Positions 39,799 to 48,738 are shown, counted from the stretch's first letter. The stretch is DNA of 64,000 bases from CAIWHR01 sp963726765 (GCA_963726765.1 CAVSDH010000011.1:558001-622000), one strand, 5' to 3'. Notes: a model not told the origin generated them from the letters alone. A program made the numbers and translations.

Positions 39799-40563
39799 AT
39801 GAGGTTCGACGTCGTCACGCTGTTTCCGGAACTCGTCGATCACGCATCGCGCTTCGGTGTCACCGGCCGGGCTTTGGAGCGCGGGCTCTGGCGGCTTTCG
39901 ACGTGGAACCCGCGCGACTTCACGACGGACAGCTATCGGACCGTCGACGACCGTCCGTATGGCGGCGGGCCGGGGATGGTAATGCTGGCGGAGCCGCTGG
40001 CAAAGGCGGTCGCGGCGGCACGGGCGGCGCAGCGAGACGCCGGCTGTTCGGTTACGCGGACGATTCACCTTTCGCCTTCGGGCGTTCCGCTGACGCATCG
40101 GCGCGTCGCGGAACTCGCGGCGGCGGAATCTGCGGCGTATGTGCTGGTGGCCGGACGGTACGAGGGTGTGGACGAGAGATTCGTGGCGCGCGAGGTCGAC
40201 GAGGAAATCGCGATTGGCGAATTCGTCGTCTCGGGCGGAGAGCTTCCGGCACTGATGCTGATCGACGCGATCGTGAGGCAGCGCCCCGGCGTGCTGAACG
40301 ACGCCGAATCGGCGGCGCAGGACTCTTATGTATCGGGGCTGCTCGATTGCCCGCACTACACGCGGCCCGAGCGATTCGAGGGCGCCGAGGTGCCGGAGGT
40401 GCTGCTGTCGGGCCACCACGCGGACATTCGCCGGTGGAGGCTCATGCAATCGCTCGGAAGAACGAAGGAACGGCGGCCCGGGTTGCTCGAGGGCCGGAAG
40501 CTGTCGAAGGAGGAAACGGCGCTGCTCGCGGCGTACGCGTTGCAATCGCAGCAGCAGCAATAG
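39799..40563 (+). CDS. trmD: tRNA (guanine37-N1)-methyltransferase TrmD
   Basis: TrmD makes m1G37 in tRNAs reading C-starting codons and prevents frameshifting. The 254-residue product starts MRFDVVTLFPELVDHAS. It has the SPOUT knot motifs LVAGRYEGVDERF and EEIAIGEFVVSGGELPALMLIDAI, and the C-terminal HYTRPERFEG. ATG 39799 gives the family start; an in-frame upstream extension exists but is not supported by homology. Confidence 0.97.
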   Translation: MRFDVVTLFPELVDHASRFGVTGRALERGLWRLSTWNPRDFTTDSYRTVDDRPYGGGPGMVMLAEPLAKAVAAARAAQRDAGCSVTRTIHLSPSGVPLTHRRVAELAAAESAAYVLVAGRYEGVDERFVAREVDEEIAIGEFVVSGGELPALMLIDAIVRQRPGVLNDAESAAQDSYVSGLLDCPHYTRPERFEGAEVPEVLLSGHHADIRRWRLMQSLGRTKERRPGLLEGRKLSKEETALLAAYALQSQQQQ

Positions 40564-40667
40564 CGGCAAGGCGGTGCCGTGTTGCGGCAGCCGTCGACGA
40601 CAAAGCGCGCGCATCAGGGGTCGCCCTGCTCTGCCCGCCACATCACATGGAACGGAGATCAGGCATC

Positions 40668-41048
40668 ATGAACATCATCGAAATGCTGGAAAAGGAAGAG
40701 ATCGCGCGTCTGGGGAAGACGATTCCCGACTTCGCGCCGGGCGACACCGTCATCGTCAACGTGAGCGTCGTCGAAGGCGAGCGCAAGCGCGTCCAGGCGT
40801 ACGAAGGCGTGGTCATCGCGAAGCGCAACCGCGGGCTCAACTCGTCGTTCGTCGTGCGCAAGATCTCGAGCGGCGAAGGCGTCGAGCGCACGTTCCAGAC
40901 CTACTCGCCGCTCCTCGCTTCGATCGAAGTCAAGCGCAAGGGCGACGTGCGGCGCGCGAAGCTCTATTACCTGCGCGATCGCTCCGGCAAGTCGGCGCGA
41001 ATCCGCGAAAAGCTTGCGCACACGCACAAGGAAAAGCACGGCGAATAG
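40668..41048 (+). CDS. rplS: 50S ribosomal protein L19
   Basis: L19 lies at the interface between ribosomal subunits. The 126-residue product starts MNIIEMLEKEEIARLGKTIPDFAPGD and includes RVQAYEGVVIAKRNRGLNSSF and AKLYYLRDRSGKSARIREKL, all L19 signatures. A GGAGA ribosome site lies about 10 bases before the ATG. It ends the operon and is followed by an intrinsic terminator. Confidence 0.98.
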   Translation: MNIIEMLEKEEIARLGKTIPDFAPGDTVIVNVSVVEGERKRVQAYEGVVIAKRNRGLNSSFVVRKISSGEGVERTFQTYSPLLASIEVKRKGDVRRAKLYYLRDRSGKSARIREKLAHTHKEKHGE

Positions 41049-41070
41049 GCCCGGGCGTACAGCGGTGCAC

Positions 41071-41102
41071 CAAGGGCAACCTGCGGGTTGCCCTTGTCAT
41101 TT
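41071..41102 (+). terminator. Intrinsic terminator after rplS
   Basis: Perfect 11-base arms, CAAGGGCAACC (41071-41081) and GGTTGCCCTTG (41086-41096), with a 4-base loop, are followed by TCATTTGT. The stem begins 22 bases after the rplS stop and closes the ribosomal-protein operon. Confidence 0.85.
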
Positions 41103-41236
41103 GTGCGGCGTCCCGGATCATTCCGCCGTTTTCGCGCGAATGGGCCTGCTTATTGCTTGCCTCCCCTTGCTTAACGTGGGGATTTCCCCGAAGATTCCTG
41201 ATATCTGACGGCGCCATCGGGCGGCCTGTCAATCCG

Positions 41237-43073
41237 ATGAGATCGACGCTGTACGAAGCGCTGGGCATACCGCAGACCGCCTCGGACGAGGAGGTCAGGG
41301 CCTCGCTTCGCCGGCTGATCCGCAAATATTATGCGAAGACGCGGGACGGTCAGGGCAACGTCGAAGAAGCGCTTCGCTTCATCAATCATGCCAGCCGCAT
41401 ACTGAGCGACCACGAGCGCCGCGTCCGGTACGACCAGGAACTTGCGATCTCGGACGGCACCACCGAGCAGAGGATCGCGCATGTCGTCAGCAATGCGATG
41501 GCGGAGGCGGGCGAGCAGACGGATGTAAAGCCGCCCGAGCCGGAGCCCGGCCAGGACGAAATCCTGGAAACGGGCCTCGACAGCGAAGAGCCCCCTCCCG
41601 AGCGAATCTTCCATCACCCCGGGCTCACCGAGCGCGTCGCGTCCTTCGGCCGTTCGACCCTCATCGCGGCAGCGCTCTGCGTTCTTTTCGGCACGTTCAT
41701 CGCCGCGGCCATCGTTGCCGTCACGCCCACCGACGCCGTGCTGGTGGCAAAGCAGGTGCTCGTCTGGCTCACGTTGACGCTCCTGGGTCCTTGCCATCGT
41801 CTACGGCGTCGTCCACGGCGTTGCCTGGACGCGCCGGCGACACGGAACACCGGCACCCGTGCTGGTGCCGACCACCGATCTCGCGATTCTCAATTGGCGC
41901 CGCGAAAAGAGCGTGTTCCTCGGCACCAACCAGCCGCAGGAGGACGCGAGCTGGATTTTCCAGCTGCGGATGGCGGAGCTCGAGCGCGCGAAGGCGGGCC
42001 GCACCAGCGAGCCGCGCCCGTGGAATCGGCTCGCTGCGCGCCTGTTCGACTACGCGATCTGGGGTCTCGTGCTGGCGCTCCTGCTTTCCGAGTTGCGCGG
42101 CGCAGGGGCCATGCCGGAGTCGCTCGCGTACTGGATCGGTCATCCATTGCTCGCGCCGATGCTGATCACCGGGACGTGGGTGCCGATCGAGGCGCTGCTG
42201 ATCGCGGCATTGCAGACCACTCCCGGCAAATGGCTGTTCGGCTGCTACCTCCAGTTCTCGATTTCCGACGCGTATGCGAGCCGCGACACGCGCTCGCAGC
42301 TCCGGCGCGCGATCCGGCGTTCGTTCCGCGTATGGTGGGAAGGCGTCGGCTGCGGGTTCCCGCTGCTGGCTCCGATCCTCATCGCCGTTGCGTACGAAAA
42401 GGTCGCGCAGAACCAGGAGACCGACTGGGATTTCGCGCAGGACTGTCTCGTCACCCATGGCCCACCCGGAGTGCTCAATGCGGTGACCGGCGTGTGCGGC
42501 CTCGCCGCGATGCTTTGGCTCTATGGCGTCGCGTGGCATCAGCCGATGGCGCAGTCGATCGCGTGGGCGCGCACGTCGTTGACCGAGGCGCTGCCGTCGG
42601 CGCAATCGTTGTTCCCGAGCGGCTTCCCGCGCAGCGGCGCGACGGGCGTGAGCGGCGGCATCAAGCAGCCGCCTCCCGCGGCGGTGCCCGCGCCGCCGGC
42701 AGGCCCCGCCTCAATCGTGACGCCGCCGCGGGAAACGCCCTCGGCGCCCGTCGACCCCGCGCTTGCGTCCGAGTTCGCCGACCGCCGCGCGCGCGTTGCC
42801 GTTCTCAAGGTCGAAGGCCCGCGAATGCTCCAAGCCGGCAATTGGCGGCGCGCCACCGAGCTTTGCCGCGCGTGGGCCGACCTCGATCTGGGCAACGCCG
42901 AGGCCTGGCGCTGCCTCGGCCAGGCGCTGCAGGCGCAGGGCTATCACCAGGACGCGATCAACGCCTTCCGCAAGGCGAAGCAGTACGACCCGAACGACCG
43001 CACCCTGGACGCGGCGATCGACCGCAGCCAGAAGGGCATCGTCGCCGACTTCATCAATCGGAATCGGCGGTAG
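41237..43073 (+). CDS. J-domain-like / RDD / TPR membrane protein (reading frame broken once)
   Basis: A protein of about 612 residues. Residues 1-65 look like a DnaJ J-domain (LYEALGIPQTASDEEVRASLRRLIRKYYAKT) but lack the HPD tripeptide needed to stimulate DnaK. An acidic linker and a membrane segment follow (about 135-185). Next is an RDD-type membrane domain (PWNRLAARLFDYAIWG, then TTPGKWLFG), a proline-alanine linker, and a C-terminal TPR-like region (NAEAWRCLGQALQAQGYHQDAINAFRKAKQYDPND). The frame steps near 41788 by a 2-base loss; restoring CG (ctggg-CG-tcctt) joins the parts. Function is unknown; a membrane assembly factor is only a guess. Confidence 0.75.
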
Positions 43074-43097
43074 CGGCGTGAGCGGCGGAGAGGGGCC

Positions 43098-43330
43098 CCG
43101 AGCGCGCTGAGCACGCAGGGCGATCGGGAGCGCGATTCGCGAGGCCGACACGCATCGAAGTTGCCATCGGCACGACCAGTGCGGAGGCGGAACCGAGCGC
43201 GCTAGCGCGCAGGGGATCGGAGCAATCGCGAATCGCCGCTGGAGGCCGACCACGCGAGCGGCGCAAGGCTCCACGGGCGTGGAGGCCGACAACGCGACCA
43301 ACGCAAGACTCGCCCGGCGCGGAGACCGAG
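43098..43330. repeat. Imperfect direct repeats in a convergent intergenic gap
   Basis: The 281-base gap 43074-43354 lies between two converging genes and has no credible ORF. Two adjacent 40-base copies (43241-43280 and 43281-43320), each starting GGAGGCCGAC, are followed by a partial third. A longer imperfect pair, about 43098-43150 and 43192-43250, shares CCGAGCGCGCT, a GATCGG block and GAGGCCGAC. The copies are diverged. I see no coding, inverted-repeat or transposase signature. Confidence 0.55.
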
Positions 43331-43354
43331 GCGCACGGTGCAGACGGAACAGGC

Positions 43355-44249
43355 CTACGCCACGAACGCAATCCAGAGCGGCAATGTGACCGCAGCCATC
43401 AGCGTCCCCGTGGATATCAGCAGCGCCACGGGCGCGCCACGACCGTTCATCTGAGTCGCGAGGATGTAGGCCGACGTCGCCGTCGGAACCGCGGCCATCG
43501 CGACCGCGATCTGTCGCTCGAGCGGTGAGAGTTCGGCGTACTTTGCGAGCAGCAGCGCCGTCGCCGGCACTGCGATCAGCTTGACGCCCGTCCACCATGC
43601 GAGCGCAGCCGGCGGCAGCGTCAGAGTGGCGAACGCCAGCCCGGCGCCGACCGCGAGCAACCCCAGCGGCACTGCCGCGCTCGCGAGCAGGCCGAGAATG
43701 TGCGATGCGAGCGCCGGCAGCGGCAGCGCCGCGGCCTTCCAGGCCATGCCCGCGAGGCACGCAAGCACGAGCGGGTTGCGCGCGAGCTCGACGACGACCC
43801 GATTCCCCTGGCCGCGCGCGAGCATGCCCACGGCGGCGACGTTCACAACAGGGACCAGCACGCCGACCAGCACGCTGATCGCGGCGACGCCGGATTCGCC
43901 GCCAATGCGGCTGGCGACGGCCAGCGCGATATAGGTGTTGAACCGGAATCCACATTGGAAACACGCGGCAAAGGTCGCGTGCGGAAGCCGGAACAGCGGC
44001 TGCGCGAGCGCGGAGAGCAGCATGCCGACGAGAGTGAAGCCGAGGCCCACCGCGGCAAGGCGGCCCGCGTCCGCGAGACCGAGCGGCGAGGTCGCGAGCG
44101 AGCGGAACAGGAGCGCGGGGAAGAGCACGAAGTAGACGAGGCGCTCCGACGCCCGCCCAGAATGCCGCGTCGAAGCCACGCATCCGCTTCAACGCCGCGC
44201 CGCCCGCGATCAGCAGGAAATCGGGCAGCAGGAGGAGCGCGAAGCTCAC
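43355..44249 (-). CDS. AEC family transporter (auxin efflux carrier type; reading frame broken once)
   Basis: A polytopic membrane protein of about 298 residues, of the AEC family, which exports small organic anions in bacteria. The first helix is SFALLLLPDFLLIAGGAALKRM from a GTG start at 44249. The frame changes near 44155, after which LVYFVLFPALLFRSLA and about eight further hydrophobic segments follow. The central polar motif region CGFRFNTYIALA is typical of the family. The step equals a 2-base loss; restoring CG (gtcg-CG-gagcgc) gives G-V-A-E-R-L-V-Y-F. The gene start is 17 bases after the rfaE2 stop on the same strand. The substrate is unknown. Confidence 0.85.
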
Positions 44250-44265
44250 CCGGCTCGCGCCGCTT

Positions 44266-44751
44266 TCATCGGCCGCGGATCCGGCGCAGCAGCGCGGAGG
44301 TCGAGCGGTCGAACGCGAAGGGGATCGCGACAAAGCGGCCGCCCGCCGCGATCGTCTCCGCGGCACCGGCGGTCGTGTCGGCGGTGTAGTCCCCGCCCTT
44401 GACGAGCACGTCGGGACGGCACGCGACGATCATGTCGCGAGGCGTGTCGGCATCGAAAGGCACGACGAGGTCGACGGCGGAGAGCGCCGCCAGCACGGCC
44501 ATGCGGTCGTCCAGCGGGTTGAGCGGCCGGTCGTCGCCCTTGCCGAGACGGCGGACGGAGGCGTCGGTGTTGACGGCGACGACGAGCGATGCGCCGAGCG
44601 CTCGCGCGTCGTCGAGATACGCGACGTGACCGCGGTGCAGGACGTCGAAGACGCCGTTGGTGAACACGAGGGGCCGCGGCAGCCGCGCAATCCGCGCGAG
44701 CGCTTCGGTTGCCGCGGCGATTTTCGCGGTGTAGCGCGCCGCGGCGATCAT
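44266..44751 (-). CDS. rfaE2: D-glycero-beta-D-manno-heptose 1-phosphate adenylyltransferase (RfaE2 type)
   Basis: A 161-residue nucleotidyltransferase that makes ADP-heptose for the lipopolysaccharide inner core. FTNGVFDVLHRGHVAYLDDAR carries the HxGH nucleotide-binding motif. LVVAVNTDASVRRLGKGDDRPLN and DVLVKGGDYTADT are family signatures. The kinase half of the bifunctional E. coli HldE is absent and no separate kinase gene is in the window. It starts 5 bases after the dolP stop. Confidence 0.93.
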   Translation of the reverse strand: MIAAARYTAKIAAATEALARIARLPRPLVFTNGVFDVLHRGHVAYLDDARALGASLVVAVNTDASVRRLGKGDDRPLNPLDDRMAVLAALSAVDLVVPFDADTPRDMIVACRPDVLVKGGDYTADTTAGAAETIAAGGRFVAIPFAFDRSTSALLRRIRGR

Positions 44752-44755
44752 GCGG

Positions 44756-45352
44756 TCAACTCTTGTATTCGAAGACCTTGACGACGCGCGCGACGTCCGA
44801 GGTCGTGGCAGCGACCTGCGCCGCCTGGTTCGCCTCGCCGCGCGGCACGATCCCCATCAGGTAGACGACGCTGCGTTCGGTGACGACCTTGACGTAAATG
44901 CCCTTGACGTTGTCCTCGGCGAGAAGGCGCGATTTCACCTTGGACGTGATGTACGTGTCGTTCGTCCGTGCGCCGAGGTCGGTCACGGGGCCGATCACCA
45001 TCTCGTTCTGCACGATCCGCACGCGATCGGTCGATTTCGCGATCTGGGTGATCTCGTCCTGCACGACGGTCGACGGCGCCTCCCCCGTCAGGAGCACGAT
45101 GCCGTTGTAGCTCGTGACGTTGAGATGCACTTCGTTGCCCCACTTGCTTCCGGCTGCAGTGGTGACCTTGAATTCGATCGTCTGGTCGTCGATCTGGGCG
45201 CCGGTCGATCGCGGATCGCCGGCGGAGATCGCAACGTTCACGGCGCCGACTGCAATCATTTCGGGACCGCAGCCGGCGAGGAACGGGATGGCCGTCCCCA
45301 GCACGGCAAGAAGGGCGGCCGCGCGCGGCAGGCGCGGAAGTGTTCGCATCAT
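44756..45352 (-). CDS. dolP: BON-domain outer-membrane lipoprotein DolP (YraP)
   Basis: A 198-residue lipoprotein with a lipobox (FLAGC, cysteine near residue 27) and two BON domains (about 55-120 and 130-195). DolP in E. coli supports outer-membrane integrity and envelope proteins near division sites. The second domain includes NDTYITSKVKSRLLAEDNVKGIYVKV and GIVPRGEANQAA, as in DolP. The ATG at 45352 overlaps the upstream gene stop by 4 bases. The order lpoA-yraN-diaA-dolP is the same as in E. coli. Confidence 0.9.
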   Translation of the reverse strand: MMRTLPRLPRAAALLAVLGTAIPFLAGCGPEMIAVGAVNVAISAGDPRSTGAQIDDQTIEFKVTTAAGSKWGNEVHLNVTSYNGIVLLTGEAPSTVVQDEITQIAKSTDRVRIVQNEMVIGPVTDLGARTNDTYITSKVKSRLLAEDNVKGIYVKVVTERSVVYLMGIVPRGEANQAAQVAATTSDVARVVKVFEYKS

Positions 45353-45942
45353 GGTTCTTCTCCGAGCAGCGCGTTGTCGACCGCGTCGCAAAGACAATGA
45401 ATGGTCAACAGGTGCACTTCCTGGATGCGCGCGGTGCGGTCATGGGGAACGCACAGGTGCACGTCGCTTTCGGTGAGCATGCCGGCGATGCGCCCACCGC
45501 CCTTGCCCGTGAGCGCGACGATGCGCATCTCGCGCTCCCGCGCCGCCTCGATCGCGGCGACCACGTTGCCCGAATTGCCGGAGGTCGAGATCGCGAGAAG
45601 CACGTCGCCCTTGGCCCCGAGCGCTCGCACCTGCTTCGCAAAGATCTGCTCGAACGAGTAATCGTTGCCGACGGCCGTCAGGATCGACGTGTCCGTGGCA
45701 AGCGAAATAGCGGGAAGCTCCGGCCGCTCGCGCTCGAAGCGGCCCACCATTTCCGCCGCGAAATGCTGTGCATCGGACGCCGACCCGCCGTTGCCGCACG
45801 CAAGGATCTTGCCGTCGGCAAGGAGGCACTCGGTGAGCGCGCCCGCCGCGCGTGCAATCGCCGGCGCGAGCGCCTCCGCGGCGTCCTGCTTCAGGCGCGC
45901 GCTTTCGGCGAATTGCGTGCGGATGCGTTCTGCGGGATCCAT
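45349..45942 (-). CDS. SIS-domain protein, DiaA / phosphoheptose isomerase GmhA family
   Basis: A 197-residue SIS-domain protein. LACGNGGSASDAQHFAAEMVGRF and LAISTSGNSGNV are the sugar-phosphate binding motifs. DiaA (a DnaA-binding initiation factor) and GmhA (sedoheptulose-7-phosphate isomerase) share this fold and cannot be separated with certainty from sequence alone. Position between yraN and dolP points to DiaA, while the nearby rfaE2 suits GmhA. ATG 45942 (MDPAERIRTQFAESARLKQDA) is used; an in-frame TTG lies 36 bases upstream. Confidence 0.88.
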   Translation of the reverse strand: MDPAERIRTQFAESARLKQDAAEALAPAIARAAGALTECLLADGKILACGNGGSASDAQHFAAEMVGRFERERPELPAISLATDTSILTAVGNDYSFEQIFAKQVRALGAKGDVLLAISTSGNSGNVVAAIEAAREREMRIVALTGKGGGRIAGMLTESDVHLCVPHDRTARIQEVHLLTIHCLCDAVDNALLGEEP

Positions 45943-46008
45943 GATCCGGACGTTCAAGCAAACGGTGGATTGTAGCAAGATTCTCCGCGCATTCCGTCTG
46001 GTCGCCGG

Positions 46009-46371
46009 TCACACGGAGACGACGTCGCGCAGCCACTCGATCCGCCTCGAATCGAGGCCGTCCATCAGGATGGCGTCGAAACGGCAGGCCGGAGTGCCCC
46101 GCAGGGCTGCCAGATAGAGGCTCGCCGCGGCGGCCATGCGCGCGCGTTTCGCGCCGGTGATGCTCGCGGCGGCGCCGCCGAAATCGCCACGATGCCGCAA
46201 CCGTACTTCCACGAAGACCAGCACTTCGCCGTCGCGCGCGACGAGGTCGAGTTCGCCGCAGCGTCGGCGCCAGTTGCGCTCGACGATCACGAGCCCGTTG
46301 TCTTCGAGAAACCGGGCGGCCAGCGATTCCGCCTGCGCACCGAGGCGCGCGCCCGTGGCGGGCGCTTTCAG
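46009..46371 (-). CDS. yraN: YraN/UPF0102 family putative endonuclease-like protein
   Basis: A protein of about 120 residues from the UPF0102 family, which has an endonuclease-like fold. LGAQAESLAARFLEDNGLVIVERNWRRRCGELDLVARDGEVLVFVEVRLR is the family core, with the E...D...E.V pattern expected of such folds (it spans about residues 9-58). No ATG, GTG or TTG lies in a suitable place. The only sensible start is CTG at 46371, which overlaps the lpoA stop, unless a base is missing near the start. Function is unproven. Confidence 0.82.
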   Translation of the reverse strand: MKAPATGARLGAQAESLAARFLEDNGLVIVERNWRRRCGELDLVARDGEVLVFVEVRLRHRGDFGGAAASITGAKRARMAAAASLYLAALRGTPACRFDAILMDGLDSRRIEWLRDVVSV

Positions 46372-47474
46372 GGAGCGCCGGCCGGCACTACCTGGCCGCC
46401 CTTGAACTGCAGCGCGCGGCCTTCGCGCGCGAACTGCCGATTGGCGTCGAGCGTCAGGCGCCCGGTCGCCCCGTCGATTTCGATGCGCTCGGTGCCGCGC
46501 TCGGCGAGAATGCGCGCCACGCGGAACGCGTCCACGCCGAGCGCGAAGAGCCGGTCGAGGGTGGCACTCGCCTGCGGCGGTCGCGCGATTTGCGCGAACT
46601 CGCGGGATTCCGGGCTTGCCAGCCACGGAATTTCAACGAAGCGGACGTCCTCGAGTTCGCGCAGCGTCTCGCGCGGCTGGCGATCGTTCACCGTGTTGCC
46701 GGCATACGTCGCGACGGTTCCTACATAGGGCTTGACGAGAACGGCGTCGGCGCCGTCGAGCGCGAGCAGCGCCGCGTCGACCGGCGTTCTGGCGAGCTCC
46801 CGTTTCAGGAGCACGAGGACGTCGGGCGCGCGATCGAAGCGCAACGTCACCGGAGCGGCGCCTCCCTGCAGCACCCAGGCGTCCACGAACGCGCTGGCGA
46901 ATCGCCTCTGCAACGGCGTGTCGACGCCGATGACGGCGACAGTCTGGGCGCCGGCGTCGCGCGCGAGTTTCGCGAGCTGTCGCGCATCGCTCTCGACACC
47001 GAGCGTCAGCGTGAACATGTTGTTCGGCAGCGGCACGCCCTCGTCGACCTGGTTCAGCGCGAGCACGAGCGGCGTGTCCACGCCCATGATCGCGATGGCC
47101 TTCACATCGTCGCGGACGAGCGGTCCGACGATGACGCGCGCGCCCGCGTCGCGCGCCTGCGCGAACGCGGCCTCGACGTCGTTGTCGCCATGCGGGATCA
47201 CGAGTGGCTGCTCGCCCGCCGCTGCGGCCGCCGCGAGAAATCCGTCCCTCACCGCCGTGGAGGCGCGGCCGTAGGTGCCCGACGCCAGCGGCAACACGAG
47301 CGTGATCGCGGGCGACGCGCGCGTCGGCGGCGAGGCGGCCGATTCGCCGCTCCTTGTCGGCGCCGTTTGCGCGGCGGACAATGCCGGGAGCGCGCAGAGG
47401 GTGAGGACGAGCGCGGCGACGCACGCCGAGGCGCTTCGCGGCAGGATGCGGCGACACTGGCGGCGGGCGATCAT
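46368..47474 (-). CDS. lpoA: Penicillin-binding protein activator LpoA-like (LppC family)
   Basis: A 368-residue exported protein of the LppC family. It has a signal sequence (about residues 1-32, ending ALSAAQ) and a periplasmic type I substrate-binding fold (ITLVLPLASGTYGRASTAVRDGF, then VIVGPLVRDDVKAIA and VIGVDTPLQRRFASAFVDAW). In E. coli, LpoA activates PBP1A from the outer membrane; its N-terminal TPR domain is missing here, as in other short betaproteobacterial versions. I see no clear lipobox cysteine. It overlaps yraN by 4 bases and is divergent from rsmI with only 20 bases between. Confidence 0.85.
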   Translation of the reverse strand: MIARRQCRRILPRSASACVAALVLTLCALPALSAAQTAPTRSGESAASPPTRASPAITLVLPLASGTYGRASTAVRDGFLAAAAAAGEQPLVIPHGDNDVEAAFAQARDAGARVIVGPLVRDDVKAIAIMGVDTPLVLALNQVDEGVPLPNNMFTLTLGVESDARQLAKLARDAGAQTVAVIGVDTPLQRRFASAFVDAWVLQGGAAPVTLRFDRAPDVLVLLKRELARTPVDAALLALDGADAVLVKPYVGTVATYAGNTVNDRQPRETLRELEDVRFVEIPWLASPESREFAQIARPPQASATLDRLFALGVDAFRVARILAERGTERIEIDGATGRLTLDANRQFAREGRALQFKGGQVVPAGAP

Positions 47475-47494
47475 GCGGCGATTCCGGATCTGAC

Positions 47495-48425
47495 GTGCAG
47501 GCGATGGAGACCGGCGATAGCCCGGACGAGACGGCGGGGCGCGATGCTGCGTCACGTTTTCACGCCGCGGGCGGATCATTATATGTGGTCGCGACCCCGC
47601 TCGGAAATCTCCGGGACGTGACGCTGCGCGCGCTCGACGTGCTGGGCTCCGCCGATGTGATCGCCGCCGAGGACACGCGCGTGACGATGGTGCTTCTGCG
47701 GCATTACGGCATCGCGACGCGCCCTCTTTCCCTGCACGAGCACAACGAGACGCAGCGCGCGGAACAGATCTCGGGACTGCTTCGTGACGGCAAGAGCGTG
47801 GCACTCGTCAGCGATGCCGGAACGCCGGCGGTGAGCGATCCCGGTGCGCGGCTCGTTGCCGCGATCCTGAGTGCCGGACTGCCGGTGATTCCGATCCCCG
47901 GAGCGAATGCGGCGGTCGCTGCGATTTCAATCGCCGGGCTCGTCGCCGAACGCTTCGCGTTCCTCGGGTTCCTGCCGACGACGCCCAAGGCGCGAGCGGC
48001 ATTGGTCGAGAGTGTCGCGCGTTTGCCGCTGGCGCTCGTCGTCTACGAGGCGCCGCATCGCGTTGCCCGCACCGTTGCCGATCTGGCGCAGCGGCTGGAC
48101 CGCGAGCGGACCCTCGTCGTCGCCCGCGAGATCACGAAGAAGTTCGAGACGATCACGCGGCTTCCGCTCGGCGACGCGCCGGCGTGGTTTGCGGCCGGCC
48201 CGAACCGGCAGCGCGGCGAATTCGTGCTCATCGTCGACGCTCTGCCGAATGCCGCATCGACCGATGCCGGAAATCATTGCAGATCTCGACGTCGACAGAT
48301 TGCTGCGGGCCCTCGCGGAAGAATTGCCGCCCGCCCGTGCCGCGCGGGTCGCCGCACAGGCGACCGGTCTTGCCCGCGACGCGCTCTACGCCAAGATCCG
48401 CGCACTCAAGCCGGCAATCGACTGA
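47495..48425 (+). CDS. rsmI: 16S rRNA (cytidine1402-2'-O)-methyltransferase RsmI (reading frame broken once)
   Basis: RsmI methylates C1402 of 16S rRNA. The main part has the tetrapyrrole-methylase-type core: SLYVVATPLGNLRDVTLRAL, AEDTRVT near residue 54, SDAGTPAVSDPG near residue 109 and PIPGANAAVAA. Near 48262 the frame changes and the usual helical tail (DRLLRALAEELPPARAARVAAQATGLARDALYAKIRAL) continues to 48425. The step equals a 2-base loss; adding CG (gatg-CG-ccg) restores T-D-A-P-E-I. Repaired length is about 310 residues. The start is GTG 47495; ATG 47504 is an alternative. Confidence 0.9.
47578..47606 (-). promoter_or_regulatory. Possible lpoA promoter located inside rsmI
   Basis: On the minus strand, TTCCGA (47606-47601) and a perfect TATAAT (47583-47578) are 17 bases apart, about 100 bases before the lpoA ATG. 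It lies inside the divergent rsmI gene. The 20-base gap between the two genes cannot hold both promoters. The -35 is weak. Confidence 0.4.
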
Positions 48426-48502
48426 GCGCGGCGCGATCCGACGCGCAGATGCGTGACGCGCAGTCTCGCGCGCGTCCAAAGTGGTGCAACGGCATTTTCG
48501 GT

Positions 48503-48631
48503 CGCACTGGTTTGGGGATTTGCAGTGCGCCAACCTGATGCGCATCGACCGCGCCTGCGCGTGAGAACGTAGATAACATATTGAATATAAATGGCTAACA
48601 CGACATGTGCCGAACATGGCATGGATTGTGC
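48503..48631 (+). promoter_or_regulatory. Dyad and sigma-54-like promoter upstream of urtA
   Basis: The 313-base gap 48426-48738 has no gene. It contains a dyad, CGCACTG (48503-48509) and CAGTGCG (48523-48529), an AT-rich run near 48570-48595, and TGGCATGGATTGTGC (48617-48631). The last has GG and GC spaced by 10 bases, as in -24/-12 promoters, with two mismatches to consensus. Control by nitrogen status through NtrC and sigma-54 is plausible for a urea transporter, but is inferred. Confidence 0.35.
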
Positions 48632-48738
48632 GATGCATCAATGCAGGGTCCCGGCGCGGTGTGAGCGCAAGTTCGTGATGGCGGCGGCGGCCCGATGCAA
48701 CGGGCGCAGTCATCTCAAAACTGGACACGGGGAACTCC

